Source: JAKFDK01 sp036676195 (lineage in GTDB: Bacteria > Bacillota > Sulfobacillia > Symbiobacteriales > ZC4RG38). Taken from it: a stretch of DNA of 64,000 nucleotides. The stretch is taken from positions 1 to 64,000 of the forward strand of contig JAKFDK010000046.1 in NCBI GenBank assembly GCA_036676195.1, read 5' to 3'. The notes below the pieces were generated by a model. The model did not search any database. It saw nothing but the letters and a program-made list of their open reading frames with translations, and had not been told where the DNA came from. This document shows positions 56,014-62,735 of the stretch, one piece after another; the first letter of the stretch is position 1, and each line of letters opens with the position of its first letter. A program made the position numbers and the translations under genes.

Positions 56014-57416
56014 GACCGACTATCCTCCGGCCAGGTCATGTGCAGGATCAGGTCGGGCATGACCCCTTCACCCTGTGCCCGTTCGGCCAGATCCGGGGTG
56101 ATGGGGGTTCCTTTGGTTGCCAGCAGTTCCCCGGTCGGGCTGCGCAGGTCCTGCCCCACTACCTTGCCTTCCAGGAAGCGCATCATTTTGGCGCCGATCC
56201 TGGCTTTCAGGCCAGAGCTCACCTGGGTGGACTCCGGTTCGGCCATCGGTAACTGGTGCTGTTCCCCCGTACTGGCACCAGCGTCCGCCGGGTGCGGGGA
56301 TCCGGTAGCGGGCGGGGCAGGCTGGCCACTGACGGTGAATTCAGCGCCCTTTCCGGCCGGAGCAGCCGGAACGGCCGGAGCAGCCGGAACGGCCGGAGCA
56401 GCCGGAGGCTGGCTGCTGCCAACTGCTCCCGGACGCCAGCCACTGACTTTGGTGACGGCGGCTGCGGACCTGGCGTCAGCCGAAAGGATGAACCCGAGAG
56501 GCTGGGTGGCCTCCGGGCGTGCCGGTGCTTCAGCGGCGGCAGCTACCTGGGCTTCGGCGTCGGCCTGCGCTGCTTCGGCGTGGGCCTGCGCTGTTTCGGC
56601 GTCGGACTGTACCGCTTCGGTGTGGGCCTGCACTGCTTCGAAGTCGGCCTGCACCACTTCGGTGTAAGCCTGCACCGCTTCGGTGTAGGCCCGCAGCGCT
56701 TCGACGTCGGCGTGCACCACTTCGGCAGCACCAGCCTGACCCATTTCAGGCTGTACCTCTTCCCTCTCCGGGTCGGAACTGGTCGCCGGCCGGTCTCCCA
56801 CTGAACCCGGACGCCAGCCGCCGATGTTGGTCTTGCCAGGGGTATTCAGCAGGTTGGCAAGAGATTTTTCCCTGGGCCCAGCCGAGGCAGGCTCCGTCAT
56901 CCCGTCCCGATCGGGAAACATTCGGAATGGTAAAATCCGGCCGCTGGTCAGCGTCGTCGACAGCTCCTGGACTTCCCCGGGAGTTGCCTGAACCTCGCCC
57001 CCGACCGCTGCTGCTAACTGGCCGGTCTGATCAAGCCACTGCAGCATTTTATTACTGGTCTCATTGATCCGTTCGTTCAAACGGTTAAGTTGCTGTATCA
57101 GCGCCTGCCGTTCACGTTCGGCAGCCCCGTCCATTTCGCGAATCTGCCGCTGAATGACCTCATAAAGAATGGGCGAAACAGTTTCGGCCTGGCGCCGCGA
57201 TTCATCCAGTTGCGCTATCAATGTCTGCTGGCTCTGCAGGCGCTCTTCGATCCAGCGGGCACGTTGATGCAACTGCTCCTGCTCGGCCAGTTCGGCCTGC
57301 AAGGTAGCCTCCACACTAGCAAGCTCAGCCTGGTTCTTTTCAATGGTTTGCTGCAGGGCCTCGTTCACCGCCCTGGGTTCAAGGCCGAAGAGGCTACGCT
57401 TCATACGCGCTTTCAT
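56010..57416 (-). CDS. Coiled-coil protein with 7-residue and Pro-Ala repeats
   Basis: 468 residues, no signal peptide or membrane segment. Residues 20-130 are a long coiled coil, preceded by F-G-L-E-P-R-A-V-N, reminiscent of DivIVA N-termini. Residues 235-290 are eight exact-length 7-residue repeats of the type Q-A-x-x-E-A-V, and 338-355 an Ala-Pro-Val repeat. Two G-W-R-P-G-[SA]-V-G motifs (about 200 and 326) flank the heptads. The end (about 415-460) holds G-Q-D-L-x-S-P-T-G-E-L-L-A-T-K-G-T-P-I-T, a small beta module. It overlaps both neighbours by 4 nt. It could scaffold the synthesis machinery. Confidence 0.72.
   Translation of the reverse strand: MKARMKRSLFGLEPRAVNEALQQTIEKNQAELASVEATLQAELAEQEQLHQRARWIEERLQSQQTLIAQLDESRRQAETVSPILYEVIQRQIREMDGAAERERQALIQQLNRLNERINETSNKMLQWLDQTGQLAAAVGGEVQATPGEVQELSTTLTSGRILPFRMFPDRDGMTEPASAGPREKSLANLLNTPGKTNIGGWRPGSVGDRPATSSDPEREEVQPEMGQAGAAEVVHADVEALRAYTEAVQAYTEVVQADFEAVQAHTEAVQSDAETAQAHAEAAQADAEAQVAAAAEAPARPEATQPLGFILSADARSAAAVTKVSGWRPGAVGSSQPPAAPAVPAAPAVPAAPAGKGAEFTVSGQPAPPATGSPHPADAGASTGEQHQLPMAEPESTQVSSGLKARIGAKMMRFLEGKVVGQDLRSPTGELLATKGTPITPDLAERAQGEGVMPDLILHMTWPEDSRS
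56355..56408. repeat. 18-bp tandem repeat coding for Ala-Pro-Val
   Basis: The unit GGCCGGAGCAGCCGGAAC occurs at 56355-56372 and 56373-56390 exactly, and again at 56391-56408 with the last bases changed. It codes for the Ala/Pro/Val repeat of the coiled-coil protein and is likely to vary in copy number between strains. Confidence 0.85.
56547..56714. repeat. Eight 21-bp units coding for seven-residue repeats
   Basis: 168 bp of diverged 21-bp units code for residues 235-290 of the coiled-coil protein. The DNA copies share TCGGCGTxGGCCTGCxCTGCT-like stretches, showing descent by tandem duplication. The heptad phase would extend a coiled coil. Confidence 0.8.
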
Positions 57417-57910
57417 GCGCTATCCTCCGCCGGCTTGACCTGCGTCTGGTTAGCTGCAGGGGCCTGGGCGGGCCCCGTGGCGATCCTGGCCGTACCCACC
57501 GTGCTCAGGGAGCCCTGATAGTGCTCAACCAACTGCCGGAGTTCGGTGGCCAATCCTGCCTGCAGGCGCTGAAGCTGGGTCAGGACTGCCTCACGCTTTT
57601 CGATCTGCTCCAGCAACAGGCGCTGCTGATCGGCATGACGCATGGCGGCCGCCTGCAGAACTTGCTGTCCCTGGCCCTGGGCCTGCAGGGTCACCAGCAT
57701 CTCCGCCTGAACCCGGGATTCGGCCGTCTTTAACTCAGCCTCCAGCCGAACCAGTTGGCGGTGTAGTTCAGCCGTTCTCTCCCTGGCGAGGCCAATTTCC
57801 TTTCTCAGGCGCGCCAGATCATGGGCGTGCCCGGCCTCGCACTGTGCGAAAGCCGCCGCCACCGATCTGGAGCTATATCCGATAAAAGAGCGAGGAAATT
57901 GGAAGAGCAT
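57413..57910 (-). CDS. Coiled-coil protein, FliJ/DivIVA-like
   Basis: 165 residues, almost wholly helical with long coiled-coil stretches (about 25-130), Gln/Leu/Glu/Arg-rich, and a Pro/Ala tail. The N-terminus F-I-G-Y-S-S-R-S-V-A parallels F-G-L-E-P-R-A-V in the next gene, a weak DivIVA-like match. The frame opens at 57994, inside the PelF gene; ATG 57910 after GGGGGGA fits better. The stop overlaps the next start and the two genes use the same GGAGGATAG junction sequence. Function unknown; structural partner likely. Confidence 0.68.
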   Translation of the reverse strand: MLFQFPRSFIGYSSRSVAAAFAQCEAGHAHDLARLRKEIGLARERTAELHRQLVRLEAELKTAESRVQAEMLVTLQAQGQGQQVLQAAAMRHADQQRLLLEQIEKREAVLTQLQRLQAGLATELRQLVEHYQGSLSTVGTARIATGPAQAPAANQTQVKPAEDSA

Positions 57911-57935
57911 GCAGGATCCCCCCAAGAAGTGCAGA

Positions 57936-59681
57936 TCAGGCGGCGTGGCGTAGTTCAAGGGCAGCCGCAAGAGCCTCCGCCCGCTCGATTTCACGCCAGG
58001 ACCGGTCCACGTCTCCCGTTAATAGGTACAGTTCAGCAACCTGCAAAACCAACGCCGGTGTGCTGGGACCTTCCGGCTCCAGGTCGGCTGCGATTCGGTA
58101 TTCTTGAATGGCCTGTGGCAATTGTCCCGCTACCACCAGAGCCTGCGCCCGGTCGACGGACAACTGACGGCGCCTGGCCACGAGGTCGGACAGCGGCACA
58201 ACAGCGGCCATCTTCTGGGCCAGATTTTCATACGTCTGCCGGTACAAATCAAGGTTACGTTGAATGGTAAAGTAGGCCAGCGCCCGCTCCCGCGCTTCTT
58301 CGGCCAGGGTGTGCCGAAGGGCCGGGTCACGCAATAACTTCAGGACCGCGGCAGCCATTTCGTCCGGGTTTCGTGGCTGGACCAGCAGCCCCACACCGTC
58401 GCAAGCTTCGCGGGTTCCGCCTACATCAGTGGCCACCACAGCCCGACCGGACATCATGGCCTCCACTACTGCGTAGGGAAAACCCTCGGTAATACTGGAG
58501 AGAACCACCACATCGGCTGTGCCATAAGCGGCAGGCACATCGTTGACATGTCCGGCGAAAATAAATGTGTCCTGCAGCCCTAATTCGTCCCGCACTTCAA
58601 TGCAACGTTGGTGGTAACTGGGGACGCTGACACCGCCATAGACCATGAACTTGACTTCAGGCATGGCCTGTTTCACCACAGCGGCGGCACGAATCAGGGT
58701 CTCAATATCCTTCACCGGGTCAATCCGGGCGACTGAAACGACCGTGAGCGGGGCCCCCGCCGGCCGCGGCCGGGGCACATAGGTCTCCGGGCTGACCCCG
58801 TTGTAAATCACGCGAATCCGGTCCTCGGAGACGCCCAACCGTCGCTCCCAGCGGGCATTAAAGGCCGCTACGGGCGTGACCAGATCGGCGTATGCGTAGT
58901 TGACCGAAGTAACGACCTTGATTAACCCGAGCAGGGACTGCTTGGCAAAGGTAGTCAGGCCAGACTTACCGATCGACAGGTACTGCTCGCGCAGATACAC
59001 CCCATGTTCGGTCAGCAAGAACGGCGTCCGGTGCTCCATTTTGGCCAAAACGCCAGGTAAACCACAAAAAGCAGCCGCCGAAGAATGGGTCACATCTGTC
59101 TTGGGCACAGGGGTGTTGAGTACGATCAGAAAGCGGTACAGCCACCCCAGAGTCTGCAATCCTTCCAGCAATGTGGGCAACGCATTGAGCTTGGCCCACC
59201 GACTGGTTTGGATGCCTTTGAGGTAATAATTCCAGACCGGCTCAGCCTTGAATGCCTCCAGATAGTCGTACTGGCGGAAGAACGCATAGAAGTCATACAA
59301 CAACCGCCCAATCTGGCGCCCATCATGGTGATCACTAAAAACTCCGGACAGCAACTGGTCAAACAGGGGGATAAATTCCTGGTTGATCACCCGGGAAGTG
59401 GTACGAAGCTTACGCTCGTAAACAGTGGAAAACCGGATATCCAGGTGTTCCGACGGTTCCTCGGTCCCCCACATTGGGACCCGGATGAGGTTCACACCAG
59501 TGGGCAGGCTGTATCGGTTAGCCAGGTGAGGGTGGCCGAGGATGGTATAAATCTGGTATTCCACCCCTTTTACCCCGCGCACCAGCATGTCGCACCAGGT
59601 GCTGACTCCGCCGCGAACGGTCGGGTAGGTGCCTTCTGTTGTCAATAACACGCTGATTGCGTCTTTACCCGTGTACGCCAT
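57936..59681 (-). CDS. pelF: PelF-like glycosyltransferase with TPR-type tail
   Basis: Cytoplasmic GT4 enzyme proposed to polymerise the Pel polysaccharide from UDP-sugar. The N-terminus has the PelF hallmark T-E-G-T-Y-P-T-V-R-G-G-V-S-T-W (about 15-29). The C-terminal domain has V-A-R-I-D-P-V-K-D, the G-H-V-N-D-V region and S-S-I-T-E-G-F-P-Y-A-V-V-E-A-M-M (E-x7-E). The last ~90 residues are extra for PelF and look like two TPR units (A-Q-A-L-V-V-A-G-Q-L-P-Q-A-I-Q-E-Y), possibly docking to partners. ATG 59681 follows GGAG; 581 residues. It lies 16 bp after the epimerase. Confidence 0.88.
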   Translation of the reverse strand: MAYTGKDAISVLLTTEGTYPTVRGGVSTWCDMLVRGVKGVEYQIYTILGHPHLANRYSLPTGVNLIRVPMWGTEEPSEHLDIRFSTVYERKLRTTSRVINQEFIPLFDQLLSGVFSDHHDGRQIGRLLYDFYAFFRQYDYLEAFKAEPVWNYYLKGIQTSRWAKLNALPTLLEGLQTLGWLYRFLIVLNTPVPKTDVTHSSAAAFCGLPGVLAKMEHRTPFLLTEHGVYLREQYLSIGKSGLTTFAKQSLLGLIKVVTSVNYAYADLVTPVAAFNARWERRLGVSEDRIRVIYNGVSPETYVPRPRPAGAPLTVVSVARIDPVKDIETLIRAAAVVKQAMPEVKFMVYGGVSVPSYHQRCIEVRDELGLQDTFIFAGHVNDVPAAYGTADVVVLSSITEGFPYAVVEAMMSGRAVVATDVGGTREACDGVGLLVQPRNPDEMAAAVLKLLRDPALRHTLAEEARERALAYFTIQRNLDLYRQTYENLAQKMAAVVPLSDLVARRRQLSVDRAQALVVAGQLPQAIQEYRIAADLEPEGPSTPALVLQVAELYLLTGDVDRSWREIERAEALAAALELRHAA

Positions 59682-59697
59682 GGGGTTGACTCCGTTC

Positions 59698-60630
59698 TCA
59701 GGCTTGCCTTGTCTGCTGGTTGGTACGCCAGAATTCCGCTGTGGCCTTGAGCCCTGTCCTGAGGTCTGTTTGCGGCTGCCACTTGAGCCGTTCCTGCGCC
59801 CGCCCCGCCGTCAGCACCGCGTGATCGATATCCCCGGGGCGCCTGGGGGCATGTTGCGGGGGGCGCTGCCAGCCGGTAATTTCGGCGGAAAGCTGCCATA
59901 ATTCCCGAATACTCGTGGACTGGTCGGTGCTAATATGGAAGATGCCTGAGGCCGTCCCGGTCAGGGCCGCCAGGTTGGCCCGGCTCACATCCCTGACATA
60001 GACAAAGTCCCGGGTCTGCTCCCCATCTCCGTGAATCAGGGGATCGCGTCCTTCCAACATGGCGTACAGAAAGGCCGGCACCACAGCGCCGTCGCCGCTG
60101 GCCCTCTGCCGCGAGCCAAACACGTTGGCAAACCGCAAGCTGACCCAGCGCAAACTGTACTGCTCGCTCAGCACCCGCACATACCACTCGCCCGCCAGTT
60201 TGGACAGGCCATAGGGGCTGATGGGCGCAGTGGGGTGGTCTTCGTTGATGGGTAAGCAGACCGGTGTGCCATAAACGGCGGCCGAGGAGGCATAAACGAC
60301 TGACTGGACCCCGGACTCCCGGCAGGCAGCCAGCAGGTTGGCGGTACCCACCACATTGCTGCCAAGATCAGCCAGCGGATCAGAGACCGACTCCTTGACC
60401 GACACCTGCGCAGCCAGGTGAATAACGCCTTCCGGCCGGAGCTTCTGCATCAGCGTTCCCAGCCCCGCACGGGTCAGGTCGAATTCGACAAACTCCGCCC
60501 CTGGCGGCACGTTCTCCAGACAACCAGTGGAAAGATTATCGAGCACCGCCACTTCATGACCGGCTGCCAACAGTTCCTCGGTTACATGGGAGCCAATAAA
60601 TCCGGCACCACCGGTCACAACGACGCGCAT
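59698..60630 (-). CDS. NAD-dependent sugar epimerase (UDP-glucose/UDP-GlcNAc 4-epimerase type)
   Basis: Extended SDR enzyme of 310 residues with G7-G-A-G-F-I-G13 for NAD, S115-S116, and the catalytic Y140-G-L-S-K144. R-D-F-V-Y-V-R-D and the family C-terminal region are present. It probably supplies UDP-Gal or UDP-GalNAc; in some Pel loci an epimerase (PelX) does this. First gene of the 14-gene operon, with SD AGGTGGG and a promoter about 60 bp upstream. Confidence 0.9.
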   Translation of the reverse strand: MRVVVTGGAGFIGSHVTEELLAAGHEVAVLDNLSTGCLENVPPGAEFVEFDLTRAGLGTLMQKLRPEGVIHLAAQVSVKESVSDPLADLGSNVVGTANLLAACRESGVQSVVYASSAAVYGTPVCLPINEDHPTAPISPYGLSKLAGEWYVRVLSEQYSLRWVSLRFANVFGSRQRASGDGAVVPAFLYAMLEGRDPLIHGDGEQTRDFVYVRDVSRANLAALTGTASGIFHISTDQSTSIRELWQLSAEITGWQRPPQHAPRRPGDIDHAVLTAGRAQERLKWQPQTDLRTGLKATAEFWRTNQQTRQA

Positions 60631-60689
60631 TGAGTTCCCACCTAGCTGTAAACTTTTGCCATTAGTTAGATACAGATAAGATATAGTAA

Positions 60690-60718
60690 AGTATACTCAA
60701 CTTCCTTAAAAAAGCCAA
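60690..60718 (-). promoter_or_regulatory. Promoter of the 14-gene polysaccharide operon
   Basis: On the minus strand, TTGGCT (60713-60718), 17-bp spacer, TATACT (60690-60695). The 60631-60807 gap is distinctly AT-rich. An alternative pair (TTGAGT/TATCTT, 16 bp) overlaps it. It is the only promoter I can find upstream of the run down to 42.4 kb. Confidence 0.6.
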
Positions 60719-60807
60719 GAGCCGCGTGAATAATTGACAAACTTCTCGCGTGGCGAAATTGGGGGTACATAACCCAGCATTTTTGGCACTGTGGGCCACA
60801 CAGGCTT

Positions 60808-61464
60808 CTATGTCAGCCCGGAGGCGCCTGCAGAACCCTGCCCGTGCGGACAACAGGTTAACAGCGGACACTCGCTGCAGCGGGGGCGCCGCGCTTGACA
60901 AAGGTTCCGGCCATGGTGAATCAGCCAGTGGTGGGCCCCATGCCACTGCTCACGGGGGATTCGGGCCATGAGTTGCTTTTCTGTTTCCAATACGTTGTCG
61001 GCCCGGGCCAGTCCGAGACGGTTCGCCACCCGAAACACGTGGGTGTCCACTGCGATGGCCGGCACGCCGAAAGCGTTGGCCAGCACCACGTTGGCGGTCT
61101 TGCGCCCTACGCCCGGCAGTTTGATCAGGTCTTCCATGCAGCCGGGAACCTCGCCACCGTGTTTTTCCAAAAGTAACTGGCAGGTCTGCCGGATGTTCCG
61201 TGCCTTCTCCCGGAACAGTCCGCAGTCACGGATCTCGTTTTGCAGCTCTTCTTCGGTCAGCACCACAAAATCGGCCGGACCGGGGTATTTGGGAAACAGC
61301 CGGGCCGTGATCAGATTCACCCGCTTGTCCGTGCACTGCGCAGACAGCATGGTGGCAATCAGCAACTCAAAAGGATTGGTATGTTCCAGCGCACAACGGG
61401 CATCGGGATAGGTCTGGGCCAAACGGCTCAGGATTTCCCTTGTCGCCTTTGCAACACGTGGCAA
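60808..61464 (-). CDS. nth: Endonuclease III
   Basis: Base-excision repair glycosylase/AP lyase for oxidised pyrimidines. It shows the helix-hairpin-helix L-P-G-V-G-R-K122-T-A with catalytic lysine, catalytic D140 in V-D-T-H-V, and the [4Fe-4S] ligands C189, C196, C199, C205 (C-x6-C-x2-C-x5-C). 218 residues. TTG 61464 has GGAGGTAA upstream. It is separated from the epimerase by an AT-rich promoter region, so is probably transcribed independently. Confidence 0.96.
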   Translation of the reverse strand: MPRVAKATREILSRLAQTYPDARCALEHTNPFELLIATMLSAQCTDKRVNLITARLFPKYPGPADFVVLTEEELQNEIRDCGLFREKARNIRQTCQLLLEKHGGEVPGCMEDLIKLPGVGRKTANVVLANAFGVPAIAVDTHVFRVANRLGLARADNVLETEKQLMARIPREQWHGAHHWLIHHGRNLCQARRPRCSECPLLTCCPHGQGSAGASGLT

Positions 61465-61486
61465 CTGTTTGTTACCTCCTAAATAA

Positions 61487-61517
61487 GCAGGCGCCGGGCT
61501 GTACCCCGGCGCCCTGC
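61487..61517. terminator. Hairpin between the reductase gene and nth
   Basis: A 12-bp GC stem (61487-61498 with 61505-61517, one bulged base) lies 120 bp past the reductase stop and about 20 bp before the nth start. On the minus strand it is followed by TTATTT. It may terminate the upstream transcript or lie in the nth leader. Confidence 0.5.
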
Positions 61518-61581
61518 TTGTACCTTGCGGTGCGTATGGTCAAAACGCCCCGACGCCGGCAGCGGTAACTCTGACTTCATA

Positions 61582-61605
61582 ATTATACACGATATTATAC
61601 ACGAT
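61582..61605. repeat. Perfect tandem 12-bp direct repeat
   Basis: ATTATACACGAT occurs twice without a gap (61582-61593 and 61594-61605). On the minus strand each copy carries a TATAAT. It lies between the reductase stop and nth, about 120 bp upstream of nth, and may be a duplicated -10 element or an operator. No good -35 is found at 16-18 bp for either copy. Confidence 0.75.
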
Positions 61606-61639
61606 CGAACCAATCCCGGCGATGACAGCCGCTGGTGGA

Positions 61640-62557
61640 TTACATGGTTCCCCGAGCGTGGACCTGTAGCAAGGCGTAAACCATTTCGGTAACTGGAATC
61701 TGCAGGCCATGCTGCCTGGCCCGGCTGACGATGGCGCCCTGGATCAGTTCCACCTCCAGCGGGCGGGCCTGTTCCCGGTCCCGCTGCATGGACGATTTCA
61801 TGTTCGGGGCGAGGCTCCCCAGGGTCTGTAGCACCCGCGCCAGGTGCTCCTCGGTCAGATGAACCCCTTCGGCCCGGCCGACCGTCCAAACCTCGCGGAC
61901 CATCTGTTCCACCAGACGCCAGGTTTCCGGTTGGGCGCGGATGGGGCCGATAGGCTCCTGCAGGATCGTGGTGAAACCGCTCATGGTGGCCAGGAGCATC
62001 AGCTTCAGCCACAGGGCCTGCACCATGTCGGCCGCGAGGGTCACCTGAATGCCGGCTGCCTGCAAGGCGTCCCGCAGTTGTTCCCCGCGCGGGGAAAGGC
62101 CGCCGTCCAGTTCACCGAAGGTCAGTGTGGCGAACCGGCTGGGGTTAACAATTCTCCCTGGTGCATCGATATAAGCTTCAAGAGCGCAACTCCCCCCCAG
62201 AACATGGCGGCCATATCGGTGGCACAGCCTGTAGGGGGCGTCCAGACCGTTCAGCAGCGGAATAATCAGCGTCTGCGGACCCACCAACGGGCCAATGGCC
62301 GGCACCGACGTGTCCAAGTCCGGACCTTTAACGCACAATAAGACCAGATCGCACGGTCCGATCTCGTCCGGGCGGTCAGTAGCCGGTACCTGCACGGTGA
62401 AATCGCCGGCAGAGGCGCTTTCCACACGCAGACCGTTGGCCAGCAGAGCCGCCAGATGAGCGCCCCGGGCGATCAAATGTACGTCGTGACCACTGCGAGC
62501 GAGCAGACCACCGAAAAATCCCCCGGTTGCCCCGGCACCGAATACCCCAACCTTCAT
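61640..62557 (-). CDS. 2-dehydropantoate 2-reductase family protein
   Basis: NADPH-dependent ketopantoate-reductase (ApbA/PanE) fold, 305 residues. The N-terminal Rossmann motif is G-V-F-G-A-G-A-T-G-G-F-F-G. The region C-V-K-G-P-D-L-D and the C-terminal K-L-M-L/K-S-S-M-Q-R-D-R-E are typical, with the K-S-S-M motif near the active site. It could make pantoate for coenzyme A or act on another 2-oxo acid. The frame opens at 62737, but ATG 62557 follows AGGAGGAG and starts M-K-V-G-V-F-G. No panB or panC is adjacent. Confidence 0.85.
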   Translation of the reverse strand: MKVGVFGAGATGGFFGGLLARSGHDVHLIARGAHLAALLANGLRVESASAGDFTVQVPATDRPDEIGPCDLVLLCVKGPDLDTSVPAIGPLVGPQTLIIPLLNGLDAPYRLCHRYGRHVLGGSCALEAYIDAPGRIVNPSRFATLTFGELDGGLSPRGEQLRDALQAAGIQVTLAADMVQALWLKLMLLATMSGFTTILQEPIGPIRAQPETWRLVEQMVREVWTVGRAEGVHLTEEHLARVLQTLGSLAPNMKSSMQRDREQARPLEVELIQGAIVSRARQHGLQIPVTEMVYALLQVHARGTM

Positions 62558-62735
62558 GGCTTCTCCTCCTGCGGCGGGATCGCTTCTGTTGCCCTTCGTA
62601 TCACCGCCCGCTTTCGCTGCCCCTGGGACCGGCCCCTGCCAGACGTGCCATTTTGGCTTTAATATTTCCGGAGCGTAACCGAACAGCTTGCCAGCCATAC
62701 AGGGGCAGGGTAGACTTTTGGCGGAGGTGCTGCCC

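Noticed and set aside
56547..56714. Tandem units taken as a CRISPR-like or non-coding repeat
   Set aside because: The units are 21 bp without spacers and stay in frame inside a gene, so they are a protein repeat.
61479..62012. 177-residue minus-strand frame overlapping the reductase gene
   Set aside because: It is in another frame of a recognisable ketopantoate-reductase gene and has no SD or domain.
62558..62735. Promoter or riboswitch for hemL in the divergent gap
   Set aside because: Only weak hexamers at poor spacing were found; nothing strong enough to list.
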